In this document: positions 1-13,269 of the stretch, one piece after another | Layout: each line of letters starts with the position of its first letter | Numbering within the stretch: position 1 is the stretch's first letter | Source: Corythucha ciliata | Lineage: Eukaryota > Arthropoda > Insecta > Hemiptera > Tingidae | Assembly (NCBI GenBank): GCA_038030265.1 | Contig: CM075941.1 | Coordinates: 43,276,164 to 43,340,163 of the forward strand | Direction: 5' to 3' | Length of the DNA stretch: 64,000 bases | Position numbers and translations under genes: made by a program | Notes under the pieces: generated by a model | Told to the model about the DNA's origin: nothing | What the model saw: the letters and a program-made list of their open reading frames with translations, nothing else | The model's database searches: none

Positions 1-1490
1 GTAAACATCCGTGTTAAGGGGAGATCCAACAAACAACCCAAAATAATGCGCCAGGTAACGTCAAGACGAGTACACTCGGCGTCGCACCAATCAATCTCAC
101 CCATCTCGGCTTTAGCATGGGCTGTACTAGCCCTATGATTTTAGAGGGCCAAAATTGCAGAAATTGATATACACGCTTCCTTGTGGAAAGCTGGCTCAGA
201 GGGAGACTTAGCGGAGGATTTTCACATTGGGAAAATTAAAAGCTCTAATTGTGTCAAAATTGACATTGACAGATGATAAAGGTAACATTCTTCTGTCCCT
301 GGTTATAGGAACCAAGAAGAAAAGAAACACAAAACAAAGAAATGCTGGGTCGGTGGGGAGTGGGGTTATAAAGGGCCCTGTTAAACAATTTGCAAGTTAA
401 TCAGATTCAGCGAGCTTCTAATGATTGTTCCGATTCAAACTCTTTCCCTCTCCCATTCCCCAAGCCAGTGAAGAATGGCGAGACATCCCCCGCGCCCCCA
501 TTGACATCAACAAACACAATTGTCAACCCTTTCCCACGACCTTCCGACATCTTACAGTGAGTGACTTCATCGGGTTTTGTAGATAAAAATTTGTTTGGGG
601 TGGGGTGGGGGGTGATTGTCCGTAACAAAGGCGGAGCACACCTTATAGGAGGATATCGATTGGTATTGCAAGGTTTAATTCTTTCAATACGTCCACAGCA
701 CGAAGGATCTTTTCGGACGACATGGATTATCACACTCAATTGAACTACACAAATTGGTAGGCTCAGCATTCAGGAAGAGTTTCAGATTTCAATTCCGATG
801 GGCACTCAGAGTGGGGGACCGGGGGGTCCTCTTTGAAAAGATGAGCTCTTAACGAGTCAAAAAATTGCAATCACCTCCAGCATAAAACTAGAGAGCTGAC
901 GTAATCTCTTTTAATGTTTGACCTATACCCAAGTAACAGGTTTATATCGAACGTCCTTTGCGAGAAAGGAGGCCTGTCCCCGCGTCTTTTTTTTTTCCTC
1001 CAATACCAAACCCTCACTGCGCTTCAACAAGCCGTTGCCCGTTGCACAAATTGAAGAAGTTCCGCGTACAGTTCACGAGGAATGCCCCAAGTGACAAGGG
1101 CGTGGCGTTAACCTTTTTCTTCTTGCCCCTAAAGAAGAAAGTAGAGCGAGCTCTTCGTATTGAGTTTTTTTTTTTCAATTTGGATAATCCGGTCAATCGA
1201 GCGACGGAAAGGATGTACAGGAAATGAGTCGCTCGAACGAATTTACGAGCGTTCAGAATTATATCATTTCATAATTATGCCCACTTGGGACACATATAGT
1301 GAAGAGGGGGGGTCTTAAAATCTCTTTTTTTTTTCTTCTTTCTTTCTTTTTTTTTCGTTATGTCACACTGCTCCACACGAGCTGGATTTTCGAACGTTAG
1401 ATAAGGCCCAAGTGTCGTTCAACCAGTCAATTTCGAGAAGCGCTCTTGTTTACACTAACCTTGAACGAAACAAAAAACCAGTGAATTGAG
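1..1490. other. Noncoding, no gene seen
   Basis: I see no convincing gene here. The reading frames present are short and match nothing I recognise. The stretch holds T-rich and G-rich low-complexity runs, for example G-rich DNA near 596-612 and T/C-rich DNA at 1321-1356. Confidence 0.5.
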
Positions 1491-1544
1491 ATGGGTAATC
1501 TCAAGAAGCGTAATCGCATAATTAATTTATCGATGGGACTATTT

Positions 1545-3370
1545 TTAAAACAATTACTTATAATCCAGTCAAATGGTGTTCAAAATTGCCTTGAGGTGGA
1601 AAAACAAAATGGAAACCTTGGAATTATTTTTGATTTTCATGTTGTTTGGGGTGCTGAATCCGATTCTGGACCTTTCCAACAAAATTTCCTGTTGCGTTTC
1701 AAGATGTCGTCGAAAAACGGTGAAATTTTGATACTTTTGCCCATTTTTCAATTATAACTTCTTAGGAGGGTTACTGACGTGAAAACACTCTATGTACACA
1801 TTGAAACTACATAGAATTTCCTACAAGTCGTTATCCAAATGGATTTTTTCTGACCATCCATTTGTGGAATACAGCCCTTCAGAAAATGACCATTTTTCCG
1901 TACAATTGGTAGTCCAGTCAGTTGGGGCTCTAGAAAGCCTGTTTCCGGACAAAAGTATAGAAGTTTTTTTCTCAATGGATTTATATGTTTTGGGGGGTGC
2001 TGTATCCGAATCTGAACTTTGCCTACAAAAAATCGGTCACCTACACGTCGAAAATCGCAAAATAAACTGGAAATTTTCCGACTTTTTCTACTCAATTGAT
2101 TATATCTCTGGAACTATGTACTTTTCGATGATGGCGCTCCTTTACATTTTTGAAATAGACTAAATTTGTGACAATTCAAGCCAACTGTATCTCTGTACGA
2201 CCAATAGTTCTTGAGATATGAACCCTCAAAAATTTACGAGTGCGTGGGAAACCGAGTTTCTCGTCCGTCGTGAGAGTCTGGGTGCGTTTCCACACAAAGC
2301 GAGTCATTCTAAGACTCTCGGACGCTTTTGAGCTATCTAATAGGATAGGTAGTACCTAATTTATTCATTATTTTTTGACACAGTCTCATATTTTTCAGTA
2401 AAACTAATAAATCTCTACTTCCAGCTGTATTTAGGGTAATTTTGGAGACAGACCCTAAAAGAGCACACTTTTGTATGACCGCTCGTGTCCAACGGCAGAA
2501 ATTTTCATAAGCCTTCTCAAAGGAGGTTGGAAGTTGCGTGAAATAGAGTTCTTTATATTTCAAGGTTCCCGGTTTGGCTAAACGTTCCTCAGATGGGAGC
2601 GTTTATAATCCCCCTCTTCAATTTTTCAATATGTATCCTTGATTTCGATAAAATCGGTTTGTCATAGAAAAAGTTAGGCATACCTATCACATTTTTCATA
2701 GTTGTTCACGTGGCTTCCGCTATACCACGGAAGAAAAACGCGAATGGAAACTTGTTGTGGCTTTTCTGTGGTATTCAAACTAAGCCTGAAAGAACGATTA
2801 TAGTCTACACCGATGGTTGGTTTAAGGGATATTTCAGAAAATCGAACAAAAAAGCCCTCAAATCCAAATTCAAGCTCGTGCTGTGCCAACACTCGACGTG
2901 GAATCTTCATGAATTTTTTGGGAAATGGAAGGAGGTGTATCTAAATGAGATTGCACCAAACATTTATCAGTTTTTCCAGCGTCAGGCTCAAGCCAATTTT
3001 CTGTCAGCGGCAGAACATGGTGACTTTTTAGTCATATCTCAGGAAATATTTATTAGTCGTACGGAGATACAATTGGTTTCAAATTTTCACAAATTTAGTC
3101 TATTTCAAAAATGCAAAGGAGCGCCATAATCGAAAAGTACATAGTTCCAGAGATGTAATGAATTGAGTAGAAAAAGTCGGAAAATTTCGCCGTTTTTCGC
3201 CGATATCTCAAAACGCAACACGAAATTTTGTTGGAAAACTTCAGATTCGGATTCAGCACCCCAATAAACATGGAAATCAAAAGTAAACCCGAGGTTTCCA
3301 TTTTTTTCCACGTCCAACTACCATTTGACTGTATTATTATTGTATTTTCCATAATTCTAATACCGAAACC
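1545..3370. repeat. Complex palindromic repeat with tandem units
   Basis: A unit of roughly 350 bp at about 3020-3370 is matched in inverted orientation by 1905-2235, and its outer part is matched again by 1570-1740. The two left-hand copies are direct repeats about 348 bp apart. Each copy contains a version of GGTGCTGAATCCGAATCTG (near 1650, 1998 and, inverted, 3240), followed by a stretch resembling CCAACAAAATTTC. The arms are clearly diverged and contain small insertions, so this is an old foldback or tandem repeat rather than a recent duplication. Reading frames run through it, but they follow the repeat structure and differ between copies, so I do not call a protein. The same motif recurs in the foldback at 13.3-14.9 kb. 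Confidence 0.7.
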
Positions 3371-3449
3371 ACGACTCAAATTAATTTCCAGCCCCACGGA
3401 CTTCCTCAAAATTAACGTCGACGATTCGTGAAACTTTCCCATTCTGCGA

Positions 3450-6400
3450 TGTGTTTTCGTAGTTCAACAGTTCAAGAAGTTGCACTCAACGAAAAATAAA
3501 CTTTTCGGTGCGTGCGTGAAATTGTTTGACTTTCTCGCCACCCATCATCACCATGGCGGGGATCTAAGCGCAAACCATCTCCCAATAACGCCTTTTATGT
3601 TCGGTTGAACTAAGGGGGGGGGGGCGACCGTACTTCAAGAAAACTTGTAACGAAAAGACAGGAAGTGCTCCTTTAAAGTGAGGCGATAAAAAGGAAAATT
3701 TGAAATCTTCCAATGTGCGGCGGGTTTATCTTTCAATGGAAAGACGAGCACGTAGCACACGGCCACTTTCGCTTTTGTTGACAGCTTACGATGAAAAGCT
3801 CGAGTACCCAATAAGACGCAAACACACACTAATTTGCCGTTATTTTTTTATACTTGGAAGAAGGCGAGGAGTTCATTTTTGTAATTTGACGCGAGTGCAA
3901 GGAGAAATTAAAACGCAACCGCGACTCCATCATTCAACCCACAAACACCCTAGCATTTAATTGGAGGGGGGGGGCGATAAAAACAAAATTATTTCAATTT
4001 TTGTTCCGCGACAAATTGGGCAGACTGCCAAAGAACAGCCAGATGCAACAATATCCTATACGCCAATTAGAATCCCTTATCGCAGCATTACAACACCTAC
4101 CGGAAATCACTCAGCCGGGACCTGATATGGGTCATTTCAAGTACTAACTGTAAGACTAGACTGAAAGACGCTTATTTGAGCTGACTGCTCGCTCAACTTT
4201 CTTTACAACAAATTGAAATCTAAACGGCCTTTAATTTTACGTAAGCCGCATAAATTAAATATAAATAGTTTCCCTATATACTTTCGTTCAAATAGCTATG
4301 ATTCAATCGCGTAAACAGGGCAGTTTATGTAACGTTTAAGACTTAATTTTTTAAATATTGGCGGGGGGGGGGCTTGTATTATCGATTAAATAACAGTAAA
4401 CTTAAAATTAGGCATTCCCTTTAGACTCGTAAAGACCAAGTAAGCTGAAGCGAGTGAAAGCTGAATCGTAAAAAAAAATGAGTTATTTCAACGTTTTCCA
4501 TCGGGGAAAATTGTCTAGAAAAACGAAGTAAAACGTTATTTGCGCAGAATTAAGTCGCCTTTGTATCTGTGTAATTTCAATTAAGAATTGTGTCAGTCGA
4601 CATGTATAAGGTCGCGTTTTCCGAACTCGGCGAGTGTTATTGCGCCGAAATAATCTCCCGTGATGGAGCGGGGGGGGGGACTGCACAGAAATGAAAACAG
4701 GATACTCTAAAAAAAAAAAAATGAGATGCCGATTGAATTCACTAAGGAGAGCCTTTAAAAATTAATGCCAAAACCATAATAAAAACACAATAGCGTGCGT
4801 TGCGCATATTTAAAAATAAGAGACGTCGTACATGGGCCTCTCAGAATATTAATAGACTTTTAAAAGTAAGGCAAAAACTTATTGAATGAGTTATGAGGTT
4901 GTATACAAGTAAGGGGTGATTTTGGGTGAGAGGGGGAGAGCTTAACTTCAATATTCGTGTCAACCGTTTTATCCCACCATTTTGTGTAATAAATCAGTGA
5001 CCCGGCATGAAATTCCGACTACATATAAAAAAATCGTGCTAGAAAATGTTAATTAGGAAAATTGAAATGTTTAAAAAAAACTGCGGATTTTTTTTCCCCC
5101 ATCAAAGCCTTACTGAAATAAACGAGTCGTGGTTTAGCTGTGTCCTATATGATGATGGATGGTGAGAGGTCTGATACAAATGCGGAATTTTGAAAATGCA
5201 AATCTTGACCCCCCCCCCCCACTTAAAAGCTTTACGCGCGATAACGACCTTTTTAATTGACATCCCCGTCCCTGAACTGAATCAAACAGCGCCACCTAAG
5301 GTCCGTGGGGTCTTTAAGTAGTACTATGGAACGTGGAGTTCCCCGAAATATATTTTCTGCCCCCCCCCCCCTATCACGACAAAACTGAATGTAAAACGAT
5401 CCCTTTTGAGAAACGTCTGTCACCCGCAACGTATTTACACGTCTCGTCAGTCCTTGGGGATGAATATCCAATTTCTGGGTCGCCGAACAATCGTATTTCG
5501 GGGGGGGCACTGTTTGTTTCAGAAAACAACACTGTCAGAGTGTTTCTTGCTACGAACTGAAAGCCCTAAATTAAATAATCACGCAAGAGCACACCCCCTC
5601 CCGACGGATAAGAGTAGTTAACCGAGGAGGACTGTCGCACAACCAGCGAGAATTCTTGTTACCCCCGAGGAATAGGGAAATTTTATTATTTTAAGCTCGT
5701 TTCTAAACTTGATCGTTCTACGCTCTAGTTGAGAAGGGCACAGTGTTTCCATGAATAGACTGACATTTTGCGTGGTATTTAGTTGACATAATTCGTCTTG
5801 TTAGTTTTTTTTTTTATTATATTCTTCTACCTACAGAAAGGACACCCCGTTTCGTTCAAACCATTAAATCCCCCCCCCCCCCGATCACAAACCATGAGAG
5901 ACCCGCTATAAAAGGTGTTTTTGATAGGAGTACTCTCGCGCATCTCCACCCCCCACCCTCCCCGCCAAACAAGAAAATATGTTTTCGAGGAAAACGAATT
6001 ATAGGGAAATGGGGCAAAGCAAGACAAAGCTTTTTTGTTACACCGAGAGCGCGCGGTTGGTCCTTTATATCCGTCCAACGTGCGTAATGAAGCGCACGTA
6101 CTTCTTAAAAGATAAGAAGTTTATTCCGAATGGGAGAGAAGAAATAGAAATAGAAATAGAGGGCGAAAAACGGGAAATAAGGGGTGCGCACATGTCATAA
6201 GGAGACAAAAAAATATCATTCGAAAATATATTTTTTGAGAGAAAAGCATTCAAGGGAAACCAACCTTCTTTTAAGGAGAAAAAACCTCAAGCAGAGGTCT
6301 GCCTGATGCTTAATATGCTGATGAGTGGGGCCATTACGACAATGACTCATAAATACAACCCTCTTATAACCACTCCTCCGCTGTTTTTTACGCCAACCTT

Positions 6401-9400
6401 TATATTTTTATAAAATAAAAAATAAAAAGGTTAATTGCACCATAAGTCATACGCATTTCCCTCTTTTTTAGCACCCTCGACCAAGATTCTCCTGCCAGAA
6501 AACTGGAGGAGTCACTAAAACGCAAGAGGAGAACGCTGGTGGGGGGGGGGAGTACGATGGAAAAATCGATCGTATAAATTGTTGCGAAAACAATTCCAAC
6601 CGAATAAACACTTTACTCACGCTATTCAATCGATTGGAAAATTTTCGGTTTCACTATTCCTCTATCCCCTGCCGACTACGTTCTCGACGAAATATTCACA
6701 TTTACCCTCCGCCCCGCTCTACCAAAAAATCTGGTAAACTATACCCGTTAATGCGATGTTAGAGTGGGAGCAGAGCAGCAACCCACCGGGAGAGTAATAT
6801 ATTTGATAAAAGATATCAAAGTCTATCGGGGCATTTTCAGGTTTGAAGTCATCAGGGGGAACCAGACATAGCACAGGGGCAAGACTTCCAGTCTGAAGAC
6901 GCCCCAGTAGACACGGGCAAAATTCTGCGAATAATATTCACTTCTATCGGGTGATGTTTCTGCTCTCATCACGCGCATTTATGTACATCGCACTCCATTA
7001 AGTTCAAAGACCCGCACAAATTGTTCGACCCGAAACAGAGAACCCACGACCTAAATTGTGATTCTCTTCAAAAACTTCAAATTCAGTCATCCGAATTTTC
7101 TAGCAAATTGCTGAAGAATTTCTCACCTCTTTTCCATCACTATAGCGCAATGCTCTTCCTTCCCACCATGATTCTCGACATTATGAGGCAAAAATCAAAA
7201 ATAACGGCTGAGTTTAACTAAAACTTTCCTTTCTAATAGTAAAACCCTGGTGAGGTATAGAATTAAGGGGAGGGGCGAACTTCGACGCTTTTATAAATGT
7301 GTATGGAAGCCCCCCCCCCCCCGACCACGCAATTCCTCATCACCGCACAGAATTTGTTTTTCTTCCGCTGTTACAGCGTGCTCATTGTTCTCACCCAAGT
7401 TTTGACTGCGAGCAAAACAGCTCATTTAAAGTGGATGACAGCTATAATAGAACCACATCGCCTGAGCTTTATTTTGCTCTGGAGACCGACCCTGCGAAGC
7501 TATAAAACTTGTGACACTTCAACAAACAACAAACTGAGCGCGAAAAAATTATTCGTTAAATAACGGAAAAAATGAATCCCCCCCTCACTGATGCGTTTAT
7601 CCAGTGAATACCACGCATTTGTCCCACGCCGACAACGCTATGTTGATATCCTTGAGGCGTGAAAAGGAATTTCTTTCAGTTCACAAGTTGTTTAATGAAA
7701 CATCGCACGCTGTACACCCATCGTCCACGGCGAACCTTAATACCGGTAAGTAAGTGTATAAGACGACGGGAGAAGAGAGAGCGGCAATGGATTCAAAGTG
7801 ACCGCGCCGAGCATTATTAACGCGGCGTATCGAGGCCGCGGAGCACCTGCTCTCCTTCGGTCTTTTTTAAATATAAACAATGAAGGAATGCGCGTCTGGT
7901 GTGTGTATATACGTTATATGTGTTACGATAACCTTAAAAGACCGCGCGTGACTGCGCCCAGAACACTTGGTGGAGGGGCGGGGAGGGTACCACTTCCCGT
8001 TCACTCTCGATCAACATTTAGAAAAACCTGTTGATCGGCCTTTAAAGTCGTAATCAAAGTTAATCGAGTGTTTTGTCTCACGAATACGCCTCTCTCTCTG
8101 TCTCTGTTCTTATTCCGAGTCACTGGGGCAGGTCGCAGGCCCCGATTTGTGATGACTGTAGTTCCTTTCGAAATGACCTTTTTCTATTTTTTCCTTTTGG
8201 GTCTAGAAGGTTTTTTTCTAGTAACATAAAAAGATTTGTAATCGATTTAAAGGTAAAGGTTGATCAATTATCGAGCGCTGTTTAATTGGAGTTTGAAATT
8301 CTCAACGAGTGTTTTAGCCGACAATGGTTACAAGGGGTTTTCAATCAAATCGATCCTTACATCATGAGCTCCCTGAAAATTTTACTCCTTTTCCCTCGAC
8401 ATCAAAACAGCGAGTGTGAGTGATTTTGAAAATCCTCCCCTTTCAAACACCACCCACTCTGCAGCCCCAAAAAAACCTTCCACGCGAATTTATTTTGACC
8501 TTAACATTCTCGATGAGTTAATAGAGAGGGAGAATAACAAATAATGAAAAAAATATATTTAAAAAACTCCCTAACGAGCGCGTTCACTTTTGAAAAACAA
8601 ATCCCCACGTTTTATCGCTGTTTTTTCAGCCTCCTCTCGTTTTTAAGTTCACGGTTTTTTGAAAGAGAAAATAAGGTCATCGCCTAATCTTATGCAACCT
8701 TAATTGAGTTGCACAGGGGGGGGGGGGTCAAGTCTCGAGAAAAACGGGTTGAAAAAGAAAAGAACAAGTGTTGTTGCGATTTGTAATTTGAAATAGCAAT
8801 AAAATAAAATTGCGGAGAAGCCTGGAGTGATCGCACTCTGCACCAGTGCAGTCTCTGAAAGCGTTGTAGTGACATTCAAATCAGATAAAACTTTTTGAAA
8901 GGGGCAATTATTCGCGGAGTTCTATTTCGACGAGAAAGGAGAGTATACGTCGCCACAAAGGACTAATAAATACGGGAAGTGACGATGTTTGAGGGTGATG
9001 GTCTGGTGTACGCGAATGGGTTGTTCTGAAATACAGCGATATCTTTGACAATGAGTTCTTAATGGACAATGGGTCTTAATGGGGTGGGGGGGGGGATGAA
9101 TCGATATTGGAGGCTATTAAGACATCATTAGGCTTTCACTTTTCTTGCAAAACGTCTTGAGATCCCGCAACCTGTTAAGGTTTTTTCCCTTCAAGTCTCC
9201 ACAAACTTTCCTCGAGAAACAACCAACAATTTAAATCGATGCCACGATAAATGTCAGAGGGTTATATCGAGTAGAAGGAGTGTGAATTTTGAGTTATCTG
9301 GCAGTGGCATCGAGGCAGTCGTTTCTTAAAAACTATTATAGGCCCTTTGCCCTGAGGGCATATAATATAGCGGGAGTCCTTGCAAATCGTATTTTCCTTT

Positions 9401-12400
9401 TATGTCGCCCTACCTACACCGATCCACCCCAAGGGCCGACCTTATTTCCATTCCCAATAAATTGAAAGATGTTACCTCATTTTGGAAATAACCCAAAGGA
9501 AAGAGGTTTGTTAAGAAGATTTTTTCGAGCCGATTACGAGCGGATAACAGCGCTCCTAGAGTCTATAGGAAGGCATCAAGCTCTGCCGACTAGCTCTGTT
9601 CCCGTTAAATCAAACATTAACGCCTTGATGACCGCCCAGCAGACCGTGAAAGATACGATCTAACGTAATGTAGAATAGAATGACACCCACCACCCCACTC
9701 CTCCTAAAACCGACGAGCGCCGACTTTCCAGGTTTTTATTGGGAGGAATAAAGGAACATTTTAGACATCGGAAAACTGCAAAATGCCGTCATACCAAACT
9801 GTTTTCCCCTTAGATTTTCAACAAGATCAACCACTTTGTTATAGTTGTGTATTTATCAGGGACGAATATCCTGCACGGAGGGGCTCTCGACGAACGTGCA
9901 CAACGGATTGAACATTTATACACCTGCCATTAATTCAAGTGGGGTTAATTACGCTAATAAATGTAAAGCCGGAGAGCGAAGCATTACAAATTATATTCGC
10001 TCAAATCGATTATTGATGTACAGCAAGGGCATTGTTCGGTCGGTGGAGGTGGTGAGTTAACAGTCGTTTACATATTTTAAAATGGGTTTAAATTGATTGG
10101 TCGTTTAACAATAATTAATTGTGAGAAACCGCGTGATAAATAGCGCGGAACATAACGAGTGGAAAAAACAACCGAGATGTAAGGGGTTAAATGGAAAGAA
10201 TGTTCAAAGGTAGTGTTAGACAAATATTTTCGTTGTAAATATAAAGAACATGACATGAATCGTTAATGTAAACACGGGAAGACAGTGCCAGCTCAATTAC
10301 AGATAGGGTCGTTGACCCGCAGTGCCTACCCCGCCCACCGACCAAATAAGCGACCCATGTGAGTCACAAAACTCCTCTTTTCGTTTCTTTCCTTCTTTCT
10401 TAAGGCAAGAAACTTTGTTTCACTTGTTCATAATTATGTCTCCCTTTGAGGAAGATCGCCCAAGAATTTCTACCACTCAAACATCGCCTTCAAGCTTTTG
10501 ACGAGACGAAAAACTATTTCGACTCAACAGATGAAACGTTTTTAAAAAACACCTACGCATCGGACTGCAATTATCACTTGGAAGCACAATGGGGCAATGT
10601 TTGAAAAGGATTACACGCTCAGGGTCAAGGAGTGAAATGAGTCATGAAGTTTGGAATTTTTCCCTTCTTCAGGTCCGTTTTACTCAATGTTGTTTACTCT
10701 AAGATCAGACTTGCTCTCGAGGAAAAATGGATGTAATTACTGTCCGGCTTTTTTTTTGGAATACCGAGCAGCGTCATCATTGCGTTACCAATGTTTAGTA
10801 CCACGGGTTTTAGCGGCAAGGGGAGGGTAGGAGAAGGGGTTATCTCATTCATCCTATCGGAATTTTAAAACAGTCTCAAAATCATTTTTCTAATCATTTA
10901 CACAGCGTTAATATTGCCAGACTGTGGAAATAAGTTCGCGGGTCTACGTTAAAGAAATCCACAAAAACATTTTTGTAAGACTTCACTGTGAGAACTATTT
11001 CAGTAGACGCGCGCCGGTGAAAAAAAAAAGTGAAGAAAAACTGAAAGTGTGATCGTGGGACCCTCCCCCCCCCCTCTAGTTGAGAAAGAGGTATAATTTA
11101 TTTACGTAATAGCACTGTTCTAAAGAAGTTGTGGGACCGGCTAGAAATGATGTCATATTGGCTGACAGTGGACTCCTTCCCACCGCACACTTAAAAACCT
11201 CAAGCGATGAAGTTCAGCAGGATAATAATCCAGGCGATTTTTTTTCCACCGAGTAATTGAATTTGTAAATAACCCCTCGCCACCCCCCCACCGTCTTCCG
11301 TTAGAGCGAAGCATTACAAGCAAATCCCGCCAAGGATTCCCCCCCTCCCTTCCGACTACCGAAATTAGTCAACCTCGTCATTTTTTGTTCCACTTAACAA
11401 TCTTCCGTTTCTATATCCTGTCCCCCCCCCTCCACACCATTTGCTATCCATCACACAACCCCAATCCTAAACGTTTCTTGTCAACATCCACAACCTCTCC
11501 CTTCCCCCCACCAACCACTTTCAGACGGTAAACTTGTTCATTTCCTCCTTTTCCGTTTTCTTCCGTTCCTATTCCATCAATTACGTTTGATTAGATTTAA
11601 AACTAATCCGAAAGAAGTGATTAGAAAGACGGGGGCAAGGAGTGGAGGCGACAAGTGACATTTTAATTTCAAATAACAGACGAGTGGCGATGGTGAACAA
11701 CGCCGGGGGGGGGGGGTTCAAGTAACAAAGCCTGCTCGATAGCTCTTAATTTCATTTTAATTCGAGAAGCACGGGTAATACCATTCACCGGGATTAAATG
11801 AAATAATTAATGAAATGGTATATTCAGCGTATTATTCCCGAAATTCTTTCCCATCCTTTTCTGTTTACATATAAGTTCGTACATCTCCTTAGCCCTCCAA
11901 CTGAGCCACAAAAATAAATATTGTCTTCAAGTTCAGCCCTTTTACTTGTTTCCTTACATTCTTGCACTCCTCGTCTACTAAATTCCACTTAACGGGCGAT
12001 GGCATCAGCTCATTAGAGCTCCTTAGAGCGCGCTTGGCTTTTAAGACACTTTCCTAGTTTTTTAAATAAAACAGAATAAGTACACGGAAAACGTTTCAAG
12101 GAAAACCCCTGTAAGGTAAATTAATAGGATTTCCACGGTGTGCTGAACTTTTTCAACCTAGTCATCAGTGAGTGCATTACTGTGGGTGACACTGGGAGTT
12201 ATCCCAGTCCCCTAAATATCGACAACGAAAGTAATTTGGACATCCAAGAATGCGGTAGTTGTAGAGAAAAACAGGTTTAAAGATGATTCAACTATGGCAG
12301 GCACAGTTACGAGGAGACTTTCACCCGTTTTAGAAGACGTTAAAGTCAGCGCCTATGTTTAGGGGGAGTGGGTGAGGGTTGAAAACTACTCTTCCTACTT

Positions 12401-13260
12401 TTTTCGTAGGGGTTTCGTTCTTTTTACAACCCCCCCCCTCCCTCGTCCATGTTGCGGAAACCGCAGTTGGGAGGGTTAAATGCGTATGCAAAACCTGCAT
12501 TGTCTATAGTAACCAGAATTGCAAATTAAGTCCCAGAGACCTCAACTCTCTTTTTCTGGGCGCTTCTGCTGAATAAATTTAACTGGGTCACTTCAAACCG
12601 AGTCACATTAAAACCAGATCATTCTGTCTCTGCCTTTTACTGAAAATTGCACTCTGTAATTTTTCTGCTATTATCTCTTTTGTTCAAACGTAAATAAAAA
12701 CGCCCTTGATCGAAGTCGCGGATAAAACAGGCTGAATAAATATTTGAAGTCCTGGCCGTTGTTGAGTTAGAGTGACTGGAAAGGGGTTTGGGAATGAAAA
12801 CATAGAGTAAACGAAAAAAAATGGGTGAATAAAAGGAAACGAGATTTCGCATTGTTTTTCAACGATTTTTCATACTAGGAACCGACGGAAGAAAAATAGC
12901 GGTCCTCATGCTAGCGTTTCTCTCCCTGTGTAATGGGGGGGGGGGGGGTTACAAACTAGCCCAACTAACGTACCCCAGTTCGGATGTAACGCGTTTTCAC
13001 AGCCAAGAGGGCACTATCAACCGTGGAGGCGTCCTGTTTACGAAACATTATTCTCGAGAAAAAAATGTAAAGCTTAATTGCTTGTTAGAAGCGCGAACGT
13101 ATATCATCAGAAGGGTGGTAATGAAGAGGGACTCCACACACGGGTCGTCTCGAACTCGAAGTGATTTTTCTGTTATGTATTTAAACCTTCTTCAAACGGC
13201 TCGTTTTTCTCTTCTCGAACTCGATGCGATGTCGCCTCCACAGTGTTAAATCATACCTAG
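3450..13260. other. Noncoding DNA rich in pure G or C runs
   Basis: No gene is supported in this stretch. Its striking property is the number of uninterrupted G or C runs of 10 or more: 3614-3624, 4363-4372, 5209-5220, 5360-5371, 5870-5882, 6541-6550, 7310-7322, 8716-8727, 9086-9095, 11065-11074, 11705-11716 and 12935-12948. The rest is AT-rich, with a GAAATA microsatellite near 6141 and pyrimidine-rich DNA at 11.3-11.6 kb. Confidence 0.6.
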
Positions 13261-13269
13261 AAAATAGTT

